Assembly (NCBI RefSeq): GCF_009796785.1
Contig: NZ_CP047026.1
Coordinates: forward strand, 4,012,501 to 4,076,500
Length of the DNA stretch: 64,000 nucleotides
Source of the DNA: Polaribacter sp. L3A8
Lineage (GTDB): Bacteria; Bacteroidota; Bacteroidia; Flavobacteriales; Flavobacteriaceae
Direction of reading: 5' to 3'
Shown: one piece after another, positions 48,007-56,395 of the stretch
How positions within the stretch are numbered: the stretch's first letter is position 1
Layout: the number at the start of each line of letters is the position of its first letter
Made by a program: the position numbers and the translations under genes
The notes under the pieces: model-generated
Databases searched by the model: none
The model's input: the letters and a program-made list of their open reading frames with translations, nothing else
What the model was told of the DNA's origin: nothing

Positions 48007-48079
48007 AGCGAAAGACCAGGTTCGAACTGGCGACATTCAGCTTGGAAGGCTGACGCTCTACCAACTGAGCTACTTTCGC
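48007..48079 (-). tRNA. tRNA-Gly (anticodon TCC), copy 2
   Basis: This 73-base gene is nearly identical to the tRNA-Gly at 22747 and has the same TCC anticodon. The T-stem differs by a compensatory pair: G-C at position 52:62 in copy 1 is A-U here. It marks the right edge of the defence region. Confidence 0.96.
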
Positions 48080-48145
48080 ATATATTGGTAAGCGGTTGCA
48101 AATATACAACGTTTATTGAGTTCTGCAACTTTTTTTTAAAAAAAA

Positions 48146-48592
48146 TTAATAAAATTTTTTGTCATCACGTAAAACCTTCAAAAAGTGAAAACCGTAGATA
48201 TTGTACCCTTCATTATAATAGAATTTATGAGATTGTGGGTTGTTTACATAGGCATTTAATTCTATGGCTTCGCAACCTTTATTTTTAACATGATTGTCTA
48301 TCCAATTAAAGAATTGTTTTCCAAGTCCTTGTCCTCTTATTGCATCGTCTATAATTACATGATCTGGCTCTACGGTTTTACCAATATAATGTCTTGTTGA
48401 ATACCAAAGACCAGAAATTCCTACTAGATTATCATCAATATATAAACCGATACACTCGTAATTTTCTGTTTTTGCTATTTCTACAACTCTTTCTTTTAAT
48501 ATTGCTAAAGGTGTTTTTGAGTTTAATTTTGTTAAAAGAGGGATGATTGTCAGAATTTTATCGACTTCAATTACTTTTATTTGCGTTTTCAT
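48146..48592 (-). CDS. GNAT-family N-acetyltransferase
   Basis: The 148-residue product is a small acetyltransferase of the GNAT superfamily. The acetyl-CoA pyrophosphate loop RGQGLGK lies near residue 90, and the C-terminal NPQSHKFYYNEGYNIYGFHF is the usual end of the fold. It is cytoplasmic and of unknown substrate. It lies between tRNA-Gly and the divergent histidine-kinase gene. Confidence 0.9.
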   Translation of the reverse strand: MKTQIKVIEVDKILTIIPLLTKLNSKTPLAILKERVVEIAKTENYECIGLYIDDNLVGISGLWYSTRHYIGKTVEPDHVIIDDAIRGQGLGKQFFNWIDNHVKNKGCEAIELNAYVNNPQSHKFYYNEGYNIYGFHFLKVLRDDKKFY

Positions 48593-48809
48593 ACTTTAGA
48601 ATTGAATTATTGAATATAAAATAAGGCGAATATATAATTGTCTCTTTAAATTAAGGTGATTTATCAATAATAAAGATTTTTTGTGTTTTCTTCTTCAAAA
48701 TTTAGGCTTTATGTTTTTTTTACTTGTATAAAAATAAAAGTAAATTCTTTTATTAGAGATTGATGATTATGTATTTTAGCTTATTCAAATTATACTCAGT
48801 TTTACTTCT

Positions 48810-50660
48810 ATGATTTTAAAATACAAATGGCTAAGGCAATTAAGTATCGTTATTTCTTTTTTAGTATTGCTTTTTTCTTGCTCTAAACAAGATACTATTG
48901 GTCTAGATATAGAAAAAAAACTAGGTAGGTTAGATAGTATTACCCAAACACAACCAGAACAAACCCTTTTAGAATTAGATGGTTTATTGCAAAATTATAA
49001 AGATTTAACTTCTTTAGAGCAGGCCATGTTATTGTTTAAAAAAGGAGAGGTTTTGTATTTAAATCTTAAATATCAAGCAGCATTAAATGCGCATTTAAAA
49101 GCATATCAATTATTTATAGAATTAAACGACACCTACAATCAGGGGCGATGTTTAATTACATTAAGTGGTGCATCACTACATATTGGAGATGTAGAAACAT
49201 CGCAAGTTTATGCGCTTAAAGCATTGCATTTGGCACAATTAATAAAGGACAAACGTATAGAAGGTAAAGCGTATAATCAGTTATTTAATCTTCATTTTAA
49301 ATTAAAAGATTACAACAAAGCACTGTCTTATATAAAAGTAACCGATAGTTTGTTTGCTAAAGGAATTGATACGGCTTCTATTATATCGATAAAAAATAAC
49401 AAAGCCAGTGTTTACTTACAGCTAAAAGAATACAACAAAGCTTTAAAAAGTTATTCTGAAGCAATGCAGTTAAGTCATGCTACAGGAAACCCAAAAATAT
49501 TAGCAAGTGTTTTAAATAATATAGGGTATACTTACATAGAAGCTGGCAAATACCAAAGGGCCGAAAAATTTCTAAGAGGAGCGGCTACTTTAAATAACAA
49601 TATAAAAGATATAAATGCTGCACCTTATAAAGGTTTGGGTAACCTGTTTTTATTACAATCCAAAAATGACTCCGCAGCAATTAATTATAAGAAAGCATTA
49701 AATATTTATGTTTCTAATAATAATGCTAAGGATGAAATAGAGGTAAGAGAAAAACTTATTGCAATAGCAATTATGTCTGCAGATTATGTAAAAGCGTTAG
49801 ACAACCAAATAGTAAGAGATAGTTTGCAATTAAACGTAAGTAGATTAGAACAAAACAGGCTTTTAAATTTTGCAAATGTTACTTATAAGGTAAAACAAAA
49901 GGAAACAGAAATTAATCATCAAAAAGAAATTAATAGTAGAAACCATTGGCTTTTAATAAGTACCATATTGTTGTTTATCTTGTTAGCTATTGCTACTGCT
50001 TTTTATATTTACAATACAAAACTAAGAGCAGCTAATAAGGCATCTAAATTAGAACAACGTTTATTACGCATACAAATGAATCCTCATTTTATCTTTAACA
50101 CCTTGGCTGCGATTCAGAATATCACTTTAGAAGGAAACCCGATAAAATCATCTAATTATATTGCAAAATTTTCTAAGCTGATTCGGCAAAATTTCGATTA
50201 TGTTAGAAAAGAAGCTATTTCTTTAGATAAAGAGATTGCCATGATTTCTAATTATATAGAAACACAACAATTACGTTTTAATAATGTTTTTACGTATGCT
50301 GTTGAGGTTGATAATGCTATTGATGCGACTAAAATACAAGTGCCACCAATGTTGTTGCAACCTTTTTTAGAAAATGCCATAGAATATGGATTAAAAGAGA
50401 AGAAAAAAGGAGGGAAGCTTCTATTGAAAATAGAAAAGGAAGCGGAAGAATTGTTGTTTGTTATTTTAGATAATGGAGTAGGTAGATCATCTAAAGCTAA
50501 GCAAGAAGAATTAACGGAAGATTTACACGCTACAGCTATTTTTAAAGAACGTTTAAAAATGCGAAAAAAAGGAGAAGAGAAATCCTTTATTCTTCAAGAT
50601 TTATTTGATAAAAACAACAAGCCTTCTGGAACAAAAGTATTTTTTAAATTAAAACTATAA
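48810..50660 (+). CDS. Lipoprotein TPR sensor histidine kinase (LytS/YehU type)
   Basis: The 616-residue product begins with a lipoprotein signal ending LFSC at residues 21-24. Residues 40-340 form tetratricopeptide repeats, presumably in the periplasm. A membrane helix at about 380-401 leads to the His_kinase domain with the phosphoacceptor H426 in NPHFIFN and an ATPase domain with an N-box (NAIEYG) and a G-box (DNGVG). Its stop overlaps the next start by one base (TAATG), so it is translationally coupled to the response regulator. The lipid anchor plus an internal membrane helix is unusual, though typical of this Bacteroidota group. The ligand is unknown. Confidence 0.9.
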   Translation: MILKYKWLRQLSIVISFLVLLFSCSKQDTIGLDIEKKLGRLDSITQTQPEQTLLELDGLLQNYKDLTSLEQAMLLFKKGEVLYLNLKYQAALNAHLKAYQLFIELNDTYNQGRCLITLSGASLHIGDVETSQVYALKALHLAQLIKDKRIEGKAYNQLFNLHFKLKDYNKALSYIKVTDSLFAKGIDTASIISIKNNKASVYLQLKEYNKALKSYSEAMQLSHATGNPKILASVLNNIGYTYIEAGKYQRAEKFLRGAATLNNNIKDINAAPYKGLGNLFLLQSKNDSAAINYKKALNIYVSNNNAKDEIEVREKLIAIAIMSADYVKALDNQIVRDSLQLNVSRLEQNRLLNFANVTYKVKQKETEINHQKEINSRNHWLLISTILLFILLAIATAFYIYNTKLRAANKASKLEQRLLRIQMNPHFIFNTLAAIQNITLEGNPIKSSNYIAKFSKLIRQNFDYVRKEAISLDKEIAMISNYIETQQLRFNNVFTYAVEVDNAIDATKIQVPPMLLQPFLENAIEYGLKEKKKGGKLLLKIEKEAEELLFVILDNGVGRSSKAKQEELTEDLHATAIFKERLKMRKKGEEKSFILQDLFDKNNKPSGTKVFFKLKL

Positions 50661-51397
50661 TGATAAAAGCAGTAATAATAGAAGACGAGTTTAATGCTTT
50701 AAATACATTAGATAAACTGATAAAATATACTCAGAAAGATATTGAGGTTATTGCAAAAATAGATACTGTTACAGATGCTATTTCGTTTCTAAAAAAGGAA
50801 ACGATAGATTTAGTTTTTTTAGATATAGAATTAATTGGCGGTAATGCATTTCAGATTTTAGAAGCTTTAGATAGCATTACTTTTAAAATAATTTTTACCA
50901 CTGCGTATGATGAGTTTGCTATTAAAGCCATAAAGTTTGATACGATAGATTATTTATTAAAGCCGATAGATTCAGAAGAATTATCAGAATGTATAGATCG
51001 CTTTAGAATTGGCTATAAAAAAGAACAAGTTTATAAAAATGCTTTAGACAAGGTTTCTGAAATTAATAAAAAAGAAATTGACAAAACCTTGTTAATTAAA
51101 ACTGCGGATGCTCAGTATTTTTTGCAAACAAAAGATATTGTACGTTGCCAATCAGACGGAGCGTATACTGTTTTTCATACAGTTGATAAAAAAATAATGA
51201 GTGCTCGTAATTTAAAATACTACGAGAACATTTTAAGTGAACACACCTTTGTACGCGTGCATCAATCTCATTTAGTAAATATAAAATACATAAAAAAGGT
51301 GAATGCTAACAATACGGTTCACTTAACAAACCAAGAAATAATACCTGTTGCTACACGTAAAAAATCGTATTTAAAACAGGTTTTAGATAGCTTATAA
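50660..51397 (+). CDS. LytTR-family response regulator
   Basis: The 245-residue product has a receiver domain with the phosphoacceptor D55 (LVFLDIELIGG) and the conserved lysine in DYLLKPID, and a C-terminal LytTR DNA-binding domain from about residue 145 (IVRCQSDGAY, VHQSHLVN). It is the partner of the histidine kinase whose stop overlaps its start. Five genes on the same strand follow after 108 bases. They are the obvious candidates for its targets, though no LytTR site could be assigned with confidence in that gap. Confidence 0.92.
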   Translation: MIKAVIIEDEFNALNTLDKLIKYTQKDIEVIAKIDTVTDAISFLKKETIDLVFLDIELIGGNAFQILEALDSITFKIIFTTAYDEFAIKAIKFDTIDYLLKPIDSEELSECIDRFRIGYKKEQVYKNALDKVSEINKKEIDKTLLIKTADAQYFLQTKDIVRCQSDGAYTVFHTVDKKIMSARNLKYYENILSEHTFVRVHQSHLVNIKYIKKVNANNTVHLTNQEIIPVATRKKSYLKQVLDSL

Positions 51398-51504
51398 ATG
51401 CGAATATAAAACGAAAAAGATCAAATGTAAAACGGTTTTAAAAACATCCTAATCAAGTCTTAGTTTTGAGGTATACAAAGAAATAACCTTTAAATTAAAA
51501 TATC

Positions 51505-51915
51505 ATGGGATTAAAAGAAAACAGATTTACAAAAACATTTCAAGAAGCACAATTTCTAGAATTAAAAGCACAAATAATAGCAGCTGCAGGTTTTGATGTA
51601 CCTTTAAACATTGAATGGAGCACTTTATTTGAAGATCGTTTTTTACACTTATACAACGATTCGTACCCTAAAATATATTTTTTACCACTTGTAGCCGCTT
51701 TTAAGTCTATTGCAGCAGATAAAATGGGGAAAGAAGCTTTAGCAGAAAGCTTAAAAGAAATACACATATTAAATACCAAAGACCACCACAACCCTACGAA
51801 TGCGTATGCATTTTCTAATGGAGTTTTAACTGTAGACCATAGTCCTATTTTAAATGCAGATGATGTTGATAGCAGGACGAAAGTATTGGTTAATTTATTA
51901 GAAAATAATTTATAA
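51505..51915 (+). CDS. Uncharacterised protein, stand-alone copy of a domain shared with the gene at 53652
   Basis: The 136-residue product has no family that I recognise. It aligns over its full length with the N-terminal 137 residues of the product at 53652. The shared core is MGLKE at the start, AAGF-VPL, EDRF-HLYND--PKIYFLPL, and HSP-(I/V)-NAD near the end. There is no signal peptide or membrane helix. It is therefore a single-domain version of the same module, presumably cytosolic. The role is unknown. It is the first gene after the two-component pair. Confidence 0.75.
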   Translation: MGLKENRFTKTFQEAQFLELKAQIIAAAGFDVPLNIEWSTLFEDRFLHLYNDSYPKIYFLPLVAAFKSIAADKMGKEALAESLKEIHILNTKDHHNPTNAYAFSNGVLTVDHSPILNADDVDSRTKVLVNLLENNL

Positions 51916-51956
51916 GCAAAGGCTAAGGCTTTGTGTAATTGGTAAATAATATTGGT

Positions 51957-52928
51957 ATGTATAAATTTATTTTTTATAGTATTTTAATCGGAATTCTATT
52001 CTTGCTGGTTGGTTGTGGCGTTTCTAATATGAAAGCTAAAAAAGGGTTTGTAGCCTACTTAAAAGAGCATCATCATAACAAATATGAGATTTTAACTTTT
52101 AAAAGAAACTTTAATGCAGCAAACATGAATCCTAATTTGTTTTGGGTAGAATTAGCACTTAAAGAAAACCGTAACATTGTTATAAATTTTGAATGGAATG
52201 CAAAAGACAATGCACTTTATGTTCCGTTTCATTATACAGAAGATAGAAGTATAGAGGCCTTAACTCATTATCAAAAACAAGAAATTTTATTAAGAGAAGC
52301 GTTGTACCAAGCATTAGATAAGGCTGTTTTAAATATGGATGTTAATGTATTTAATCATACAATTAGTATTGGTTTAGAATCTGAACCTACATTTAATAAG
52401 TTTCAATATTTTTCAAATAAAATAGTTAGCGTTTTAGATAAATATCCAAATACCTGGACAAGAGAAGCGCATGTAGAATTTAAAATTAAAGAAGAAGCAA
52501 AAGGTTTTTATGAGTTGATTGTTAAGCCCAATACATTTAATGATAGCAACGAATCTTATAGATACAAACAGCACGCTATTGTTGCTAATAATTACGGGTC
52601 TATAAAAGCAGTACATATAAACCATATTGTAGAACAAGAATTTTCTAAACCAAATTCTCCTGTGTATTTGAGTAACATTTGGGTCAATCAAAAAGATTTA
52701 AATTCATTTTACATCGCTTTCGAAAAACACGAGCCATTAAAAAGCCCCGAAAAAAACAAGAATTTAACAGAAGGTGTTGGTATGTATGTCGTGAAAATGA
52801 GTTACCCTAATTTAGAGAAGGAAACCTTAACCTATTACGATTACAAAACAACTTCTAGAGACGGAATTTTTCTGTATCTCATAGACCAATTACCAGAAGA
52901 CTACCAATTTCTTATAGAACACTCATAA
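51957..52928 (+). CDS. Uncharacterised lipoprotein
   Basis: The 323-residue product starts with a lipoprotein signal (MYKFIFYSILIGILFLLVGC) with the lipid-anchor cysteine after LVG. The frame could begin at a TTG at 51939, but the ATG at 51957 gives a better signal peptide. The rest is soluble, with no domain that I recognise. It lies in a row with the module genes on both sides, 41 bases behind the first and 15 bases before the next. A part in the envelope is implied by the anchor; the rest is unknown. Confidence 0.75.
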   Translation: MYKFIFYSILIGILFLLVGCGVSNMKAKKGFVAYLKEHHHNKYEILTFKRNFNAANMNPNLFWVELALKENRNIVINFEWNAKDNALYVPFHYTEDRSIEALTHYQKQEILLREALYQALDKAVLNMDVNVFNHTISIGLESEPTFNKFQYFSNKIVSVLDKYPNTWTREAHVEFKIKEEAKGFYELIVKPNTFNDSNESYRYKQHAIVANNYGSIKAVHINHIVEQEFSKPNSPVYLSNIWVNQKDLNSFYIAFEKHEPLKSPEKNKNLTEGVGMYVVKMSYPNLEKETLTYYDYKTTSRDGIFLYLIDQLPEDYQFLIEHS

Positions 52929-52943
52929 TATCTAATTTACATC

Positions 52944-53600
52944 ATGGAAAAAACATCATACTATAAAGCGTTTGTAGCCCAAACGCCAGAGGAAATCTTA
53001 CGATCTATTTTTAAGAAAAAAGAAGCTGTTTTAATTGCTATTTCTTTAAATAATGGAACGTATCTAGAAGGTGTAATTCTAGATTTAAAGGAAGATCATA
53101 ACCACAATAAATCGGTTTGTATGCTTTCTCAGAATGAAGATGTACTCTTTTTTAATACGCACAGTATTGTGTCTATTATAGTAAAACAACCTAAAAAAAT
53201 GGTTGTTGAATTATCTAAAGGAGCTATTAGCAGGCCCATATCATCAGAAAATGAAAACCTAACAGTCTTGCAATTAAAACGCTGGTTGCATAGTGAAAAA
53301 AGCCTATTAGGAAATCAAATAAAAGAGTTTAATGTTGATAAACTTCCGCTAGGAGAATTAAACAATCGATTAAATATTAAAGATGTTTTTACCGCATTAA
53401 AAAGTACTGTTGATGAAATAACAAAAGATATTTTAGGTAAAGAAGCATGGCAAGGTATTGATACAATTGTACTGCAACAAGAAAATAAGTTAGGTGTTGA
53501 TAATCAATCTGGAGTATTAACAATATCAATTGCAATTGATAAAGCTTTACCAGAAAACTTATTGAATATTTTAGAAGAAAAATTACTTCAAATATTATAA
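52944..53600 (+). CDS. Uncharacterised protein with an Hfq/Sm-like N-terminal segment
   Basis: The 218-residue product has no family that I recognise. Residues 28-80 read like an Sm/Hfq fold: ISLNNGTYLEGVILDL recalls the Sm1 pattern of Hfq (L-x-N-G-x-x-L-x-G), and FNTHSIVSI recalls its Sm2 motif (Y-K-H-A-I-S-T-V), with N37, G38 and H73 at matching places. The segment between is longer than in Hfq. The C-terminal 135 residues are of unknown kind. An RNA-binding role would follow if the fold is right, but this rests on motif reading alone. Confidence 0.6.
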   Translation: MEKTSYYKAFVAQTPEEILRSIFKKKEAVLIAISLNNGTYLEGVILDLKEDHNHNKSVCMLSQNEDVLFFNTHSIVSIIVKQPKKMVVELSKGAISRPISSENENLTVLQLKRWLHSEKSLLGNQIKEFNVDKLPLGELNNRLNIKDVFTALKSTVDEITKDILGKEAWQGIDTIVLQQENKLGVDNQSGVLTISIAIDKALPENLLNILEEKLLQIL

Positions 53601-53651
53601 AACAAACAAAAAAATCATTTTAAACAATTAATAAATTATAAAATAAAAATT

Positions 53652-54809
53652 ATGGGACTTAAAGAAAAAAGAATTATCCAAGCCTTTAAAAAAGAATTAT
53701 TTCCGGCATTAGAAACAGAAATTAATAAAGCAGCAGGTTTTGCCGTTCCTTTAGATATTTCTTGGAACACTTTAATGGAAGATCGTTTCTCTCACTTGTA
53801 CAATGATACGTTTCCTAAAATATATTTTTTACCATTAATAGAAGCTTTTAAAGCTATTTGTGTAGATGAAATGGGCGTTGAACTTTTAAAAGCCGGATTA
53901 AAAAACGTAGTTATTATTAATGAAAACGAAGAACACAATTTAGAACGTGCAATTACTTTTGAAGAAGGAGTTTTAAAAATAAATCATAGTCCTGTTATAA
54001 ATGCCGATGCTGTAGATAGAAAAACAACTCGCATTATTTCTTTATTAGAAGAAAAGTTAGAAGAATTTGCAGAAGGAACTCCAGAAGCAGCATCTACGGA
54101 AACAGAAAGCGCACAAGAAGCATCAGCAGAAACGGCAAAAGTAACTATTCAAGAATTATATAACCAATCTGTTGTAGTTTCTTTAGAAAAACAAGAGGTG
54201 TTTGGAGAAATGGTAGAAGGCTTAGGTTGGAGTTGCGATATGTTAGAAGGAAAATTAACGTACGGAGACGATAAAGTTTTTGACATTCAGGTGTTAGGTA
54301 CTTATTCCGAAAATGAAAAAAGTTGGTTATGGGCTTGGGCAAATACACAAAGTGGTATTCCAGAAAAGTTTTTACAAACAGCTTTAGCAGCAAAAGCAAT
54401 AGGAGAGGCTTATCAAATTGAAGATTTTGTTACATCTAAAAAAGAATTTAGTTCAGATCCGGGAGTTTATTTTTCTACAATAATTTCTGCAATGGTAAAA
54501 GAAAGTTGTTACGTACCATTAACTTTTAAAGGCTTAACGGTTTATGTTACCATAACATCTGCAGAAGCAGATAGCAAAGCAAGAACAGTGCCTGCTTTAA
54601 TTTGTTCTCATTTTACAAAGGTAGCCGCAAACTATACGTTTCCTCATAAATACAGTTTGTATTTTTATTTAAAAGGAAAAGGATACGAAGTAGAATTGCC
54701 AGGTAATAATATTGTTGCTAAAAAAGAGGATGATCAAATTCTTGGAATTTTCGACTTAAAAGGTCGATTAATGAAAATATCTAATTCAAAATTAACTGTT
54801 CAAGCCTAA
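53652..54809 (+). CDS. Uncharacterised two-part protein: shared module plus DUF6882-like domain
   Basis: The 385-residue product has three parts. Residues 1-137 are the module shared with the gene at 51505. Residues 138-163 are an acidic, alanine-rich linker. Residues 165-385 resemble DUF6882, with the tryptophan-rich SWLWAWAN at 224-231 and LGTYSENEKS before it. No signal peptide is seen. It ends six bases before the metallopeptidase gene and 51 bases behind the Hfq-like gene. The function is not known; the fusion suggests that the shared module brings partners together. Confidence 0.7.
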   Translation: MGLKEKRIIQAFKKELFPALETEINKAAGFAVPLDISWNTLMEDRFSHLYNDTFPKIYFLPLIEAFKAICVDEMGVELLKAGLKNVVIINENEEHNLERAITFEEGVLKINHSPVINADAVDRKTTRIISLLEEKLEEFAEGTPEAASTETESAQEASAETAKVTIQELYNQSVVVSLEKQEVFGEMVEGLGWSCDMLEGKLTYGDDKVFDIQVLGTYSENEKSWLWAWANTQSGIPEKFLQTALAAKAIGEAYQIEDFVTSKKEFSSDPGVYFSTIISAMVKESCYVPLTFKGLTVYVTITSAEADSKARTVPALICSHFTKVAANYTFPHKYSLYFYLKGKGYEVELPGNNIVAKKEDDQILGIFDLKGRLMKISNSKLTVQA

Positions 54810-54815
54810 AATAGT

Positions 54816-56306
54816 ATGTCATATATATCAGAAACACTTTCAGAATTAGAAAAAGAACATCAAGCTGCTTTAAATGCAGCCCAAGAAAAAATGTTAACCG
54901 ATTTAAATGATGCACAAGCATCAGGAAATTTCGAAAAAATACAAGAAGCCAGTGTTGTATTTCAAAATATAACAACAGAATTGGCAGCAGAATACACCAA
55001 ACGTATTGAAGAAATAAATGCTTTAAACCATAAAGCAATTGTAGATACAGCACCAGAAATTTATACGAATAACAGGGCCGATATCGATTTAAATTTATTA
55101 GTATATGATGGTGATAGAGATTACGTAATTGCTTTTCAGCAAGACGAGTTGATACAAAAAACGTTAGAAAAGGTAAACAAAAATAGTGGTAAATTTAAGT
55201 CTAGAAAACATTTGTTAAAATCTAGTTTAAGGCTTACAAAAACCTTAGCACCAATGCTTCATGAAATTGGTGAGCATTGTAAAAGTACCTTGAAATTAAA
55301 AGCAGATATTGAGTTTTTTGTGTATCAAGGAGATACTTTTAACGCTTCTTGCTATCCGCCAGATGAGAATAAATTATACATTATTTTATCCTCAGGAGTC
55401 TTAGAGCGTTTTTCTAAAGAAGAGTTAACTTTTGTAGTTGGTCATGAAATAGGCCATGTGCTTTTTGAACACTTCGATTATCCGGTAAGACAAATATTAG
55501 ATACAGGAGAAAATGATTTAGCGCCTATCCATGCCATGAAATTGTATGCTTGGAACAGAAATGCAGAAATTAGTGCAGATAGAGCAGGTTTATTATGTTG
55601 TCAAAACTTTGAAGCTGTAGGGCGTACTTTCTTTAAATTATCGTCTGGTGTAACCACAGATTCTTTAGACTTTCAATTAAATGCTTACATAGAGCAATTT
55701 GTAGATTTAGAAGAGGTTTTAAACGATTCTAATTTAGATCCATCAGATTGGTATAGTACTCATCCTTTTAGTCCTTTAAGAATTAAAGCTCTAGAACTTT
55801 TTAATAAAAGTGAAACGTATGCCGCTTTTAATACGTCTGTTTCTGGAGAAATTACAGAAGAAGCTATGGAGGTAGAAATTAAACGTATTATGTCTTTAAT
55901 GGAACCAGAAAACTTAGAAGAAGAAGGAGAACATTCTGAAAAAATACAACGTTTAATGTTTTTAGGAGGTTATTTAATATCTAATGCCGATGGTGTTGTA
56001 GACGATTCTGAAATACAAGCATTAAGTAGTATTGTGGCGCCTAAAGTTTTTGCCAATTGTATGATGACTATAAAAGGGCTTACAGAAGATGAAATGATTG
56101 ATGAGGTGCAACAACTTACTAAAGATTTAGATGTTGTTTTGTCTGTAATGCAAAAGCTAAATATATTAAGAGATTTATCTATTATTTCTTATGCCGATGG
56201 AGAAATAGATGATAGTGAAGTAAATGTTTTATACAACTTGGCAAGACTTTTATATATCAATTCAGATTTTATAGATCGTGTTATTGGGGATGCACAAGGA
56301 GTCTAA
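54816..56306 (+). CDS. Cytosolic M48-like metallopeptidase fused to a TerB-like domain
   Basis: The 496-residue product has a coiled-coil-like N-terminus (residues 1-75), an M48-type peptidase domain with HEIGH at 210-214 and a third zinc ligand E251 in NAEISADRAG, and the M48 end motif THPFSPLRIKALE at about 315. Residues 377-492 look like a TerB-type bundle: NADGVVDDSEIQ and YADGEIDDSEVN are two acidic repeats of the kind that bind metal. There is no signal peptide or membrane helix, unlike HtpX or Oma1, so it acts in the cytosol. It closes the locus and is followed by a terminator. Confidence 0.8.
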   Translation: MSYISETLSELEKEHQAALNAAQEKMLTDLNDAQASGNFEKIQEASVVFQNITTELAAEYTKRIEEINALNHKAIVDTAPEIYTNNRADIDLNLLVYDGDRDYVIAFQQDELIQKTLEKVNKNSGKFKSRKHLLKSSLRLTKTLAPMLHEIGEHCKSTLKLKADIEFFVYQGDTFNASCYPPDENKLYIILSSGVLERFSKEELTFVVGHEIGHVLFEHFDYPVRQILDTGENDLAPIHAMKLYAWNRNAEISADRAGLLCCQNFEAVGRTFFKLSSGVTTDSLDFQLNAYIEQFVDLEEVLNDSNLDPSDWYSTHPFSPLRIKALELFNKSETYAAFNTSVSGEITEEAMEVEIKRIMSLMEPENLEEEGEHSEKIQRLMFLGGYLISNADGVVDDSEIQALSSIVAPKVFANCMMTIKGLTEDEMIDEVQQLTKDLDVVLSVMQKLNILRDLSIISYADGEIDDSEVNVLYNLARLLYINSDFIDRVIGDAQGV

Positions 56307-56361
56307 TAAAAAGTTTATAAGTGCTGTTTAAGAATTGGGGGATTCTTACTACAGTAATAAG

Positions 56362-56392
56362 AAGGGTGGTAATTTTAAATTACTGCCTTTTT
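56362..56392 (+). terminator. Terminator of the 51505-56306 gene row
   Basis: A 12-bp stem with three G-U pairs (AAGGGTGGTAAT with ATTACTGCCTTT) is followed by a T-rich tail. It resembles the terminator at 59173. Confidence 0.75.
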
Positions 56393-56395
56393 CTT

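Noticed and set aside
39647..48079. An integrative element using tRNA-Ser as attachment site
   Set aside because: I found no second copy of the tRNA-Ser 3' end in the region and no integrase gene, so no attachment sites can be claimed.
51939..51956. TTG start of the lipoprotein gene at 51957
   Set aside because: It would put six polar residues before the signal peptide; the ATG gives a standard lipoprotein signal.
54781..55053. Minus-strand hydrophobic frame over the start of the M48 gene
   Set aside because: Its leucine-rich look comes from the complement of lysine/glutamine/glutamate codons in the coiled-coil region on the plus strand.
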